In this document: positions 19,270-28,161 of the stretch, piece after piece
How positions within the stretch are numbered: the first letter of the stretch is position 1
Layout: every line of letters starts with the position of its first letter
Assembly (NCBI RefSeq): GCF_000962805.1
Contig: NZ_JZTW01000003.1
Span: 1-64,000 of the forward strand
Reading direction: 5' to 3'
DNA length: 64,000 nt
From: Pseudarthrobacter chlorophenolicus
GTDB taxonomy: Bacteria; Actinomycetota; Actinomycetes; Actinomycetales; Micrococcaceae
Notes under the pieces: model-generated
The model's input: only the letters and a program-made list of their open reading frames with translations
Database searches by the model: none
Told to the model about the DNA's origin: nothing
Made by a program: the position numbers and the translations under genes

Positions 19270-19670
19270 TGCGGGATTCCTCCATGCTGGGTGTGTGATG
19301 GATCTTAAGGTTTACGCTACCAATTCCCACGTAGCCGGCGCCCCTAAAGTTCCCGCCGACCTTCCCTGCAATACAACCGTGACCTGCCAGTGAACATGCT
19401 GCGCCCGCGGAGACACCGCTACTCAACAAAGGTTGTTTCCCACGATCCGCGCCACATCGCAGCTGCGGGCCCCGCAGTTGTTATCCGATCGCTACCAATA
19501 TGGCCTGGACCACGGCATTCACCGGTTCTGATGCGCTGTAGCATAAGCCAAGCAGGGTGACGGAACTCACACTTGTGGGTGTCGGGCGTCATGGCATTTC
19601 CCCACCCTGCGACCGTTCGCAGCGGCTGCAATGGCGCGGCCTAGACCGCCCCCAAGTGGAGGTTATCAAT
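19270..19670. other. 401-base spacer before livH
   Basis: No gene is visible in this gap between the BI-1 gene and livH. It holds a 7-1-7 palindrome CTGCGGGCCCCGCAG (19463-19477), a CRP/GlxR-like site (19556-19571) and the livH ribosome site. A frame open from 19557 into livH has no ribosome site and I do not count it as coding. No confident -35/-10 pair could be picked. Confidence 0.5.
19556..19571. promoter_or_regulatory. CRP/GlxR-like site upstream of livHMGF
   Basis: GGTGA-N6-TCACA matches the TGTGA-N6-TCACA consensus at nine of ten bases. Its centre is 107 bases before the livH start, the same distance as the site before livJ. Confidence 0.45.
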
Positions 19671-21011
19671 TTGAGAAGTACACCCCAAGGCCAGCGGGCC
19701 GGAAGGCGCCTCGGTTTGCTGAGACTGTTGGGAGCCATTGGCGCTTCCATCTTCGCAATCCTCCTGGTGGCCGGACCGGCAAGCCAGGCCGCTTCCCCGT
19801 CACCGACACCATCCCCGTCGAACCAGACCTTCCAGAACAACATCAGCGGGTTCCTCCGTGATGACACCCGCGCACCCCTGGCGGACGTGACAGTCACGGC
19901 AAAGAAGGGCGATTTCACCGGCACTGCCAAGTCATCGGCCAACGGCGCCTGGAACATCGGCGTGCCGGAGCAAGGCACCTACACGGTGGAACTGGATGAA
20001 TCCACGCTTCCCGAGGGCATCAAGCTGGCCGACGGCCAGGAAAACCCCCGCGACGTGACGTTCAGCCAGACCTCCAACCTGTCGGTGATCTTCGCGTTCG
20101 GCAAAGGCATCGTGGTGCAGCAACAGGACTTCGGCCAGAACCTCCTGAACCGGCTGGTGGCCGGCCTGAGCTTTGGCCTGCTCCTGGCCCTGGCATCGGT
20201 TGGCCTGTCCCTGATCTTCGGCACCACCGGCCTCACCAACTTCGCCCACGGCGAGATGGTGACCCTTGGCGCGGTCCTCGTCTTTGGCTTCAACGCCATG
20301 GGGCTTCCCTTCTGGCTGGCACTGATCCTGTCCCTGGTGGGCGGCGGCCTCTTCGGTTACGCCCAGGACCGCGGGCTCTGGCGGCCGCTGCGCCGCCGCG
20401 GCACGGGCCTGGTCCCCATGATGATCGTCAGCATCGGCCTGGCCCTCGCGGTCCGCTACGTGATCCAGTTCTACTTCGGCGGCGCCACCCAGCAGTTGCC
20501 TTACGCCCAAAGCCCCGAGGTCCAGATTGGCCCGGTCTCCATTTCACCGAACAACCTGTGGTCGCTGGGTATCAGCGCCGTGGTCATCGCCCTGATCGGC
20601 ATCGTGCTGCTGAAGACCAGGCTTGGCAAGGCCACCCGCGCAGTGGCGGACAACCCCGCCCTGGCTGCCGCTTCAGGCATTGACGTGGACGCCGTCATCC
20701 GGCTGGTGTGGATCACCGGCGGCATGCTCGCTTCCCTTGGCGGCATCCTCTGGGCCTACTACCGCCCGGGCGTCACCTTCGACATGGGCTCGGCCATCCT
20801 GCTGCTCATCTTCGCCGGTGTGACCCTCGGCGGCCTGGGAACCGTCTTCGGCGCCCTGATCGGTTCCATCATCGTTGGCATCTTCGTGGAGCTGACCACT
20901 GTGTTCGGCCTCGCTGCCGACCTCAAGTACGTGGGAGCTTTGTTCATCATGATCGTTGTCCTCTTGTTCCGGCCACAGGGCATCCTGGGCCGTCGCGAGC
21001 GCGTGGGTTAG
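19671..21011 (+). CDS. livH: Branched-chain amino acid ABC permease LivH with secreted Ig-like N-terminal domain
   Basis: This 446-residue protein is the first permease of a LIV-type importer. Residues about 148-446 are a normal LivH with FGTTGLTNFAHGEMVTLG and the C-terminal RRERVG. Before this stands a signal-like helix (14-41), a Ser/Pro linker, and a domain of about 80 residues (56-135) that resembles carboxypeptidase-regulatory or SpaA-type Ig-like folds, with GFLRDDTRAPLADVTVTA and NGAWNIGVPEQGTYTVEL. That part should sit outside the membrane, where the binding protein docks. TTG 19671 is chosen because GGAGG lies eight bases upstream. livM follows after nine bases. Confidence 0.9.
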   Translation: MRSTPQGQRAGRRLGLLRLLGAIGASIFAILLVAGPASQAASPSPTPSPSNQTFQNNISGFLRDDTRAPLADVTVTAKKGDFTGTAKSSANGAWNIGVPEQGTYTVELDESTLPEGIKLADGQENPRDVTFSQTSNLSVIFAFGKGIVVQQQDFGQNLLNRLVAGLSFGLLLALASVGLSLIFGTTGLTNFAHGEMVTLGAVLVFGFNAMGLPFWLALILSLVGGGLFGYAQDRGLWRPLRRRGTGLVPMMIVSIGLALAVRYVIQFYFGGATQQLPYAQSPEVQIGPVSISPNNLWSLGISAVVIALIGIVLLKTRLGKATRAVADNPALAAASGIDVDAVIRLVWITGGMLASLGGILWAYYRPGVTFDMGSAILLLIFAGVTLGGLGTVFGALIGSIIVGIFVELTTVFGLAADLKYVGALFIMIVVLLFRPQGILGRRERVG

Positions 21012-21020
21012 GAAACAGAC

Positions 21021-21989
21021 ATGGATTTTGGTTTCATTCTTTCCAGCGCTGCCGGCGAGATCTTCAGCCCCACCACGGCTGCCTACGCCTTGGCTGCCTT
21101 GGGGCTCGCGGTCCACTTCGGCTATTCGGGCCTGCTGAACTTCGGCCAGGCCGGCTTCATGGCAGTGGGCGCGTACGGGTTCGCGATCTCCACCCTGACC
21201 TTCGGCGTCCCGTTCTTCGTGGGGCTGCTCATCGCCATTGCGGCCTCCGCGGTCTTTGCACTGCTGCTGGGCATCCCCACCCTCCGACTCCGGGCGGACT
21301 ACCTGGCCATTGTGACCATCGCCGCCGCGGAAATCGTGCGCTACATCGTCACCACCAACCAACTCACTGCGGTTACCGGTTCCGCCAATGGCCTGGCGGC
21401 GTTTGAAGGCAGCTTCTACGCCATGAACCCGTTCCCCGAGGGCTCATACTTCGGCATGAACAACCGCGACTTCTTTATCCGCGTGGTGGGCTGGGCCCTG
21501 GTGGCCCTCTGCTGCACCCTTGTGTGGTTGCTGATGCGCAGCCCGTGGGGCCGGGTGCTCAAGGGCATCCGCGAGGACGAGAACGCCGTCCGGTCCCTGG
21601 GCAAGAACGTCTACGCCTATAAAATGCAGGCCCTGGTCATCGGCGGCGTCCTCGGCGCCCTCGCGGGCATGGTCTTTACCCTGCCCCGCGGCGCCGTACA
21701 GCCTGCCAACTACGGCACGGAACTGACGTTCTTCCTCTATACCTGCCTGTTGCTGGGCGGCCTGGGCACGGTCCTCGGCCCCGTCATCGGGGCGATGATC
21801 TTCTGGGTGGTCCTCTCCCTGACACAGGGCATCCTCTACGGCCTCATTGAGTCCGGTGCCGTTATGTGGCTGAACACCGTCCAGGCCGGGCAGCTGCGTT
21901 ACATCCTGGTAGGCGTGGCGCTGATGCTCTTGATGATCTTCAGGCCGCAGGGCGTCTTCGGAAACAAGAAGGAGCTGGCGTTCGCGTGA
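21021..21989 (+). CDS. livM: Branched-chain amino acid ABC permease LivM
   Basis: This 322-residue protein is the second permease subunit, pairing with LivH in the membrane. It has about nine helices; the LivM motifs are LNFGQAGFMAVGAYGFA in the N-terminal part, LRLRADYLAIVTIAAAEIVR, and the EAA-like cytoplasmic loop IREDENAVRSLGKNVYAYK that contacts the ATPases. Unlike E. coli LivM, it has no long N-terminal extension. The ATG follows AGGAAACAG. Its stop overlaps the livG GTG by four bases. Confidence 0.94.
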   Translation: MDFGFILSSAAGEIFSPTTAAYALAALGLAVHFGYSGLLNFGQAGFMAVGAYGFAISTLTFGVPFFVGLLIAIAASAVFALLLGIPTLRLRADYLAIVTIAAAEIVRYIVTTNQLTAVTGSANGLAAFEGSFYAMNPFPEGSYFGMNNRDFFIRVVGWALVALCCTLVWLLMRSPWGRVLKGIREDENAVRSLGKNVYAYKMQALVIGGVLGALAGMVFTLPRGAVQPANYGTELTFFLYTCLLLGGLGTVLGPVIGAMIFWVVLSLTQGILYGLIESGAVMWLNTVQAGQLRYILVGVALMLLMIFRPQGVFGNKKELAFA

Positions 21990-23085
21990 GCATACACAAT
22001 GAAAACCCCGAAACGTCCGGTGCCCCGGCACCGGACTACATGACCGACACCCGCCCCATCGCCGCTGGCGAAACAGCGCCCGGTTGCAAGAAGCGGGATC
22101 CGATCGTGGTGGCAGAAAACGTCACCCGCAGCTTCGGCGGAATCAACGCCGTGGATGTGGACTACCTGGAGATCCCCCGGCACAAGATCACTGCCCTGAT
22201 CGGCCCCAACGGTGCCGGCAAGACCACCCTCTTCAACCTGTTGACCGGATTCGACACCCCCAACACCGGCAAGTGGCAGTTTGAAGGCCACAGCCTCGCG
22301 GGGGTATCCCCCTACAAGGTGGCCCGCATGGGCATGGTCCGCACGTTCCAGCTCACGAAAGTGATGGGCAAGCTGACGGTCATGGAAAACATGCGCCTGG
22401 GAGCGTCCAACCAACCCGGAGAAAGCCTCGCCAAAGCCCTGTTCAAGGGCATCTGGGGCGGCCGAGAAAAAGAGATCACGGCCCAGGCCGACGTCCTGCT
22501 GGAGAAGTTCAAACTCGACGCCAAAAAGGACGACTACGCCGCATCGCTCTCCGGCGGACAGCGCAAGCTCCTGGAGATGGCACGGTCCCTCATGGTGCGG
22601 CCCAAGCTGGTGATGCTCGACGAACCAATGGCGGGCGTTAACCCGGCACTGACGCAGTCACTGCTGGACCACATCAAGAACCTGAAGGCCGAGGGCATGA
22701 CGGTCCTGTTCGTTGAACACGACATGCACATGGTCCGGCACATCGCGGACTGGGTGGTGGTCATGGCCGAGGGCAAGGTTGTCGCCGAAGGCCCGCCCGG
22801 GGAGGTCATGAAGAACCCCGCCGTCATCGACGCCTACCTGGGTGCCCACCACGACGTCGACCTCGGCGACGCAGAGGGCATCAAGGAGCTCGCTGCCGAA
22901 CTCGTTGCCGACGACGAATCCATCGTCGGCACCGATAACGCCGGGATCATCTCCCTGGACGTCGTCGGGGACGAGTCCGGCACGGCCGGCCCGGCGGAAC
23001 AGTCCCCCGGAGACGTGCAACGCGGCAGGCGCGCGCACAGGGACACGGAAACCGATGGGAAAGACCGGACAGATAGGGACAGCCA

Positions 23086-23089
<4 letters not shown>
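21986..23089 (+). CDS. livG: Branched-chain amino acid ABC ATPase LivG with acidic tail
   Basis: This 367-residue ATPase drives the LIV importer. Walker A GPNGAGKTT (about residue 73), the signature LSGGQRKLLEMA (about 188) and Walker B VMLDEPMAG (about 210) are intact. Typical LivG proteins are near 255 residues. This one has about 45 extra residues before the ATPase core and a hydrophilic tail of about 75 residues rich in Asp, Glu, Gly and Arg after the PAVIDAYLGA end of the core. The GTG start overlaps livM and has AAGGAG 11 bases upstream. Its stop overlaps livF by four bases. Confidence 0.93.
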
Positions 23090-23859
<770 letters not shown>

Positions 23860-23875
23860 ACCGGAGCACAACCGC

Positions 23876-23910
23876 AAAGAAGCCCCCGTCCGATGGACGG
23901 GGGCTTCTTT
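23876..23910. terminator. Bidirectional terminator between livF and livJ
   Basis: A 16-bp perfect stem (23876-23891 with 23895-23910) has a three-base loop and CTTCTTT at its end. It lies between two convergent stops. Confidence 0.9.
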
Positions 23911-23925
23911 GTGCCTGGGAAGGGT

Positions 23926-25281
23926 CTAGAGCTTGCCGAACTCTTCCTTCACTGCCGTGTACTTGTTGTCGTCCTGGTACTCGTAGATACCGATGTACGC
24001 CTCGGTGGGGTCACCGGCGTCGGAGAAGGTCACCGGACCGGACTGGCCGTCGTAGTCGATGTCCTTGCCCTCGCGGAGCAGGGTGACGCAGGCGGCGTAG
24101 GACGTGCACTTCTCGCCGCCCTCCGAAACTTCCTTCAGCTTCGCAGCGATGTCCGTCCCCTTGGTGCTCTTGGCAGCTTCCGCGGCCAGGGAGATCAGGT
24201 TGACGGCGTCGTAAGACTCACCGGCGTAGCTGTAGTCCTTCAAGGCCGGGTCAATGGCGAGGAGTTTCTTCTTGAAGGCGTCCTGCGCAAACGTGCCGGG
24301 GATGGTACCCCGGGCGCCCTTCAGCGTGCCGGCCTGGAAGTCCTTGCTGTAGTCGGAGGTGTTGCCGTCCACCAGGAACATCTGGGTGGGCTTGACTCCC
24401 TTGCCGGTCATCAGCGGAACGATGCTCTTTGCCTGGTCGAAGGTGATCAGGGCGATGGCGTCCGGCTTGGCGGCAAGTACCTTGTCCACCTGGCTGCTGA
24501 ACTGGCTGTCGCCTTCGTTGAAGAGTTCCTCGGCAACAACCTGGCCGCCTGCCGCCTCAAAGGATTCCTTGATGTTCTTGGCCAGGCCGGTGCCGTAGGC
24601 ATCGTTCAGGACCACCATGCCGACGGTCTGGGCCCCACAGGTTGCCATGTAGTTGCCCAGGACCTTGCCCTGGAGGACATCGGACGGTGCGGTGCGCCAG
24701 TACAGGCCCTTGTCATCCCAGGTGGTGAAGTCCGGGGACGTGTTGGCCGGCGAGAACTGGATGACGCCAGCACCGGTGATCTGGTTGATGACCGTCTTGG
24801 ACACGCCCGAGGACGCGGCGCCGATGATGGCGCTGACACCCTGGCCGAGCAATGCGGAGGTGGACTGGGTGGCGATGTCCGTCTTGGTGTCACCGGAGTC
24901 GCGGTGGATCACTTCCACCGGCTTGCCCAGGACGCCGCCGGCGTCGTTGACTTCCTTGATGCCGAGGTTCACACCGGCGATTTCGGGCGGGCCGAGGAAG
25001 GCCAGGGATCCGGTGGTGGGCAACAGCGAGCCGATCTTCAGCGGAGTCTCCGTACTGCCGGTGGACGGCGGAACAGCTGCCGGCGCCGCGCTCTGCGTGG
25101 CTGCGGCACCCCCTCCGGTTTCCGGTGCGGGGCACGCGATGCCTCCGGCCGATGCGGAGGAAGCGGACTCGGACGTCGTGGGTGTGGACGAACCGCCGCA
25201 CGCTGTCACCATGAAGGCGACGCCGATGCCAAGCGCTGTCAGCTTGGCAGCGCGGGTTCCCGCCTGGGGGAATAAAGTCAT
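23926..25281 (-). CDS. livJ: Branched-chain amino acid binding lipoprotein LivJ
   Basis: This 451-residue lipoprotein should capture leucine, isoleucine, valine or related amino acids outside the cell and deliver them to LivHMGF. The signal peptide ends in the lipobox VTAC (Cys at about residue 28), followed by a Ser/Thr/Gly/Ala-rich linker to about residue 80. The type 1 periplasmic-binding fold begins with LKIGSLLPTTGSLAFLGPPEIAGVNLGIKEVN. The ATG follows GAGGAG. Its own transcription unit, with a CRP-like site upstream, allows more binding protein than transporter to be made. Confidence 0.92.
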   Translation of the reverse strand: MTLFPQAGTRAAKLTALGIGVAFMVTACGGSSTPTTSESASSASAGGIACPAPETGGGAAATQSAAPAAVPPSTGSTETPLKIGSLLPTTGSLAFLGPPEIAGVNLGIKEVNDAGGVLGKPVEVIHRDSGDTKTDIATQSTSALLGQGVSAIIGAASSGVSKTVINQITGAGVIQFSPANTSPDFTTWDDKGLYWRTAPSDVLQGKVLGNYMATCGAQTVGMVVLNDAYGTGLAKNIKESFEAAGGQVVAEELFNEGDSQFSSQVDKVLAAKPDAIALITFDQAKSIVPLMTGKGVKPTQMFLVDGNTSDYSKDFQAGTLKGARGTIPGTFAQDAFKKKLLAIDPALKDYSYAGESYDAVNLISLAAEAAKSTKGTDIAAKLKEVSEGGEKCTSYAACVTLLREGKDIDYDGQSGPVTFSDAGDPTEAYIGIYEYQDDNKYTAVKEEFGKL

Positions 25282-25328
25282 TTACGAGCTCCTCGATCTA
25301 AAGGTGCGAACGGCCTTTGACGCGAAAA

Positions 25329-25359
25329 ATCAGGTGTTCCTGATTTAGCTTCAAGCTAA
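25329..25359. promoter_or_regulatory. Two adjacent perfect palindromes upstream of livJ
   Basis: ATCAGG-tgtt-CCTGAT (25329-25344) abuts TTAGCTT-c-AAGCTAA (25345-25359), 48-78 bases before the livJ start. They may be operator half-sites or hairpins in a leader; no regulator can be named. Confidence 0.4.
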
Positions 25360-25380
25360 TGCAAATCCCAGGCGAAGATA

Positions 25381-25396
25381 AGTGACTGAGGTCACA
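25381..25396. promoter_or_regulatory. CRP/GlxR-like site upstream of livJ
   Basis: AGTGA-N6-TCACA matches TGTGA-N6-TCACA at nine of ten bases and also forms the palindrome GTGAC-TGAG-GTCAC. The centre lies 107 bases before the livJ ATG. Confidence 0.5.
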
Positions 25397-25432
25397 TCCT
25401 TATAACAGTCGTTGCATATGCGAAATTAAACA

Positions 25433-25465
25433 ACGGAAGCCGCCCGCACTGCGGGCGGCTTCCGT
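25433..25465 (-). terminator. tRNA terminator
   Basis: A 15-bp perfect stem (25433-25447 with 25451-25465) has a three-base loop and is followed on the minus strand by TGTTTAATTT. It ends the tRNA transcript 36 bases after the mature 3' end. Confidence 0.85.
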
Positions 25466-25501
25466 CGATTCGGTGCCGTTTGGCGGGCATCCTCTGCTCC
25501 G

Positions 25502-25575
25502 TACCCCAGGTGGGACTCGAACCCACAACACGCGGATTTTAAGTCCGATGCCTCTGCCAATTGGGCTACTGGGGC
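25502..25575 (-). tRNA. tRNA with anticodon UAA and short variable loop (Leu by anticodon, isotype uncertain)
   Basis: The 74-base cloverleaf is complete: a 7-bp acceptor stem with a G1-U72 wobble, a three-pair D stem with the TTGG loop, anticodon loop CTTAAAA giving UAA at positions 34-36, a five-base variable loop, and a T arm GTGGG-TTCGAGT-CCCAC. A73 is the discriminator and CCA is not encoded. UAA reads the leucine codon UUA, but bacterial leucine tRNAs normally have a long variable arm, which this one lacks. The anticodon stem has one U-C mismatch at its top. It may be an atypical leucine tRNA or a tRNA with another identity. Confidence 0.85.
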
Positions 25576-25595
25576 GTCGGGTCAATGGTATCCCG

Positions 25596-26540
25596 TCAGA
25601 AGCGTTCGAACGGTTCGGCGTACCGGAACGTCCCGTGCACCCCGCCTGGCCACAGCGCCAGCGGCAGGAGCTGGAAGTGCCCGCCCCACGCCTCATCCGG
25701 CGGCAGCACGCCGAAGGACGCCGACGGGACGAACCCGAACCGGGGGTAGTACTCGGTGCTGCCGAGGAGCGCGATCCCGCTCTCCCCCGCAGCATTGGCC
25801 CTTGCAATGGTCTCCGCCATCAAGGCTGATCCGATGCCCTGGCGCTGAAGCCTGGGTGTCACGCTGATCGGCCCCAGTCCGAGCAGCTCGTGGCTGCCCA
25901 CCCAGCCCCGGGTGCTGATGACGTGGCCCACCACCTCGCCACCCAGCACCGCCACCACGCTGAGTTCGGGAAGGTATTCGTCAGCCTTGAAAAGGGCCCG
26001 GAGGATTTTCACTTCGACGGGCTCCCCTTCCGCGGGAAGCCCGGTTGCCGGGGAGACGGCAAATGCCTCGGCGGTCAGCGACAGGATGGCGTCCCGGTCC
26101 GCGGCAGTTTCGGTGCGCAGCTGCAGGCCTGGACGCGGCGCATCCTGGTTTTCGGCCGAAAGATCGGCCAACACCTGCAGGGCCCTCGGGGCGTCCGCCG
26201 CCGGCACCAGGAGGTGGTCGTGATGGAACCCCGCCAGGACATTGCAGCTGATGCCGGCGTCCGTCAGGGCCCTCGCCACCGCCGCGGTCAGGCCAACGGC
26301 TTCCAGTGCCGAATGGATCTCGAGCGTGATCCAGGCAGCGACGAAGTCGTAGGACAGCCCCAGCCGGTCGGCCTCCGCGCGGGGCAGGACGGCAGTCAGC
26401 CCTTCGGCCTCGCGGACGGCTGCCTCGATGTGGCCTTCCAGGGGCCGGCCATGTGGCCAGAGGACGTAGACGTACTCGCCGTCGCGCTGGACGGGATGCA
26501 TCCCCGCCAAAAGGGACTGGAGGTTCTTTTCGCCGGTCAT
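25596..26540 (-). CDS. ACT domain-GNAT acetyltransferase fusion
   Basis: This 314-residue protein has two parts. Residues 1-130 resemble stand-alone ACT-domain proteins (COG3602 type), with LQSLLAGMHPVQRDGEYVY at the start and the ISCNVLAGFHHDHLLVP strand that often forms an amino-acid pocket. Residues 138-314 are a GNAT domain like the COG3153 group, with the acetyl-CoA loop SVTPRLQRQGIGSALM and STEYYPRFGF. Ligand-controlled acetylation is inferred. The ATG has TAGACT six bases upstream, so the mRNA is probably leaderless. The next gene downstream is the tRNA, 20 bases on, which may partly depend on read-through. Confidence 0.83.
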   Translation of the reverse strand: MTGEKNLQSLLAGMHPVQRDGEYVYVLWPHGRPLEGHIEAAVREAEGLTAVLPRAEADRLGLSYDFVAAWITLEIHSALEAVGLTAAVARALTDAGISCNVLAGFHHDHLLVPAADAPRALQVLADLSAENQDAPRPGLQLRTETAADRDAILSLTAEAFAVSPATGLPAEGEPVEVKILRALFKADEYLPELSVVAVLGGEVVGHVISTRGWVGSHELLGLGPISVTPRLQRQGIGSALMAETIARANAAGESGIALLGSTEYYPRFGFVPSASFGVLPPDEAWGGHFQLLPLALWPGGVHGTFRYAEPFERF

Positions 26541-26546
26541 GAGGCC

Positions 26547-26552
26547 AGTCTA
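26547..26552 (-). promoter_or_regulatory. -10 element for leaderless ACT-GNAT mRNA
   Basis: TAGACT ends six bases before ATG 26540. Confidence 0.5.
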
Positions 26553-26584
26553 GGAGGCCGGGCCGCCCTGGCCGCACAATGCAA

Positions 26585-26618
26585 ACGGCGGCTGCCCCCT
26601 TTCGGGGACAGCCGCCGT
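26585..26618 (-). terminator. ndh terminator
   Basis: Stem ACGGCGGCTGCCCC pairs with its complement at 26604-26618 with one bulged A; the loop is five bases. It lies 22 bases past the ndh stop. Confidence 0.65.
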
Positions 26619-26640
26619 CGTGCTTGTGGCGCGAAGCCGG

Positions 26641-28101
26641 TTACTTGGCCTGGGCCGCGACCGGTTCCTTCGGCTCCACCACGGAGGACCCTGCAGCCGG
26701 GGCCGCGGGAGCCGTAGCGGCAGCCGGCTTGGGCGCCGGGGTGGCGGCAGCAACGAAGGCGCCGCGCGGGTTGTCCAGGTCCAGCAGCTGCGTGGTGTCG
26801 CGGCCGGCAAAGAAGGCGATGATCCAGTTCAGGATCACACGGAACTTGCGCTCGAACGTGGGCATGGCCATGCCGTGGTAACCGCGGTGTGCCAGCCAGG
26901 CCAGGGGGCCCTTCAGGCCGATGCGGCCCAGCAGGTTGATGTTGGCAACGCCCTTCCATTCACCGAAGCCGGCCACAGCACCAAGGTTCTTGTGCTTGTA
27001 GTCCTTCAGCGGCTTGTCCCAACGGGAGGCCCACAGGTTCTTCGCGAGGCGCTTGGCCTGGCGGAGCGCATGCTGGGCGTTGGGGACGCAGGTACCGTCA
27101 GGCAGGCCCTTGCCGGTGAGGTCCGGAACGGCGGAAATGTCGCCGGCGGCCCAGGCATTCTCGACGATGCCTTCGTCGCCGCCGATGCGCAGGTCCGGAA
27201 GGACGCGGACGCGACCGCGCGGTTCCAGCGGGAAGTCGGTGGAGCGGACCATCGGGTTGGCCTGCACGCCGGCGGTCCACACGAGGGTGTCCGCTTCGAA
27301 TTCCTGTGCCGGGGTCTTGTCCGGAAGGTTGATGAGCTTCAGTGCGCCCTCAGCGCTGTCCAGCGAGGTGTTGAGCAGGACCTCGATGCCGCGGCTGCGG
27401 AGGTGCTCCACGACCCACTCTGCCTGCGAGGCGGTGACCTCGGGCATGATGCGGCCCATGGCTTCAACCAGGACGAAGCGGACTTCCTCCTGCTTGACCC
27501 GGGGGTTGTTGCGGACAGCGGCGCGCGCCATGTCCTCCATCTCGGTGATGCATTCGATGCCTGCGAACCCGCCGCCGACAACGACGAACGTGAGGGCCTT
27601 CGCCCGGGCAGCAGGATCGGTCATGGTGGAGCCGAGCTCAATGCGCTCGAGGACCTTGTTGCGCAGGGCAACGGCTTCCTCGATGGTCTTCAGGCCGATG
27701 CCCTTGTCCGCAAGGCCCTTGATGGGGAACGTGCGGGTGATGGCGCCGGCAGCCAGGACGACGTCGAAGTAGGGAACCTCGAAGTTCTCGCCACCGTCGG
27801 AGGGAGCAACCACAGCGGTGCGGTTGGCGTGGTCGATAGCGGTGACGCGGCCCTGGATCAGTTCGGACTGCTTGAGGTGCTTGCGGTGGGACACCACGGC
27901 ATGGCGGGCCTCGATGTTGCCGCCTGCCACCTCGGGAAGGAACGGCTGGTAAGTCATGTAGGGCAGCGGATCAACGACGGTGACGATGCCACCTGCATTC
28001 GCGATCTTCTTCTGCAGTTTGAGTGCTACGTACAGGCCGACGTACCCGCCGCCGACGACGAGCACCCGGGGACGGTCCTGGAGCTGTGGGGTGGTTGCCA
28101 T
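26641..28101 (-). CDS. ndh: Type II NADH:quinone dehydrogenase
   Basis: This 486-residue flavoprotein oxidises NADH and reduces the quinone pool without pumping protons, on the inner face of the membrane. The FAD-binding GGGYVGLYVA (about residues 17-26), the NADH-binding VVVGGGFAGIE (about 173-183) and the C-terminal AAGDISAVPDL FAD motif are all present. Hydrophobic stretches near residues 400-445 would attach it to the membrane, and an Ala/Pro-rich tail follows. I chose ATG 28101 because TATCCT lies seven bases upstream; the frame extends 12 codons further. A CRP-like site at 28123-28138 suggests control by carbon or energy state. Confidence 0.9.
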   Translation of the reverse strand: MATTPQLQDRPRVLVVGGGYVGLYVALKLQKKIANAGGIVTVVDPLPYMTYQPFLPEVAGGNIEARHAVVSHRKHLKQSELIQGRVTAIDHANRTAVVAPSDGGENFEVPYFDVVLAAGAITRTFPIKGLADKGIGLKTIEEAVALRNKVLERIELGSTMTDPAARAKALTFVVVGGGFAGIECITEMEDMARAAVRNNPRVKQEEVRFVLVEAMGRIMPEVTASQAEWVVEHLRSRGIEVLLNTSLDSAEGALKLINLPDKTPAQEFEADTLVWTAGVQANPMVRSTDFPLEPRGRVRVLPDLRIGGDEGIVENAWAAGDISAVPDLTGKGLPDGTCVPNAQHALRQAKRLAKNLWASRWDKPLKDYKHKNLGAVAGFGEWKGVANINLLGRIGLKGPLAWLAHRGYHGMAMPTFERKFRVILNWIIAFFAGRDTTQLLDLDNPRGAFVAAATPAPKPAAATAPAAPAAGSSVVEPKEPVAAQAK

Positions 28102-28108
28102 GCTTTCA

Positions 28109-28114
28109 AGGATA
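28109..28114 (-). promoter_or_regulatory. -10 element for leaderless ndh mRNA
   Basis: TATCCT lies seven bases before ATG 28101. Confidence 0.45.
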
Positions 28115-28122
28115 GCCCAGTT

Positions 28123-28138
28123 TGTGAAAATCTTCACT
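28123..28138. promoter_or_regulatory. CRP/GlxR-like site at the ndh promoter
   Basis: TGTGA-N6-TCACT matches the consensus at nine of ten bases. Its centre is 29.5 bases before the ndh start, overlapping where the -35 region would be, so repression is as likely as activation. Confidence 0.5.
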
Positions 28139-28161
28139 AACTGCGTCAGGCGCCCGTAACG

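Noticed and set aside
23893..25275. Long open frame on the plus strand opposite livJ
   Set aside because: It is the antisense shadow of a clear binding-protein gene, has low-complexity Gly/Val composition and no ribosome site. The same applies to long antisense frames over eno, sdhA, bmpA, the nucleoside ATPase and deoA.
25329..25359. livJ leader palindromes as a riboswitch
   Set aside because: The two short hairpins do not match any riboswitch fold that I know, and they lack a conserved core.
25502..25575. Reading the tRNA as a lysine tRNA
   Set aside because: The loop is CTTAAAA, so the anticodon is UAA; shifting by one base to get UUU is not possible with a seven-base loop.
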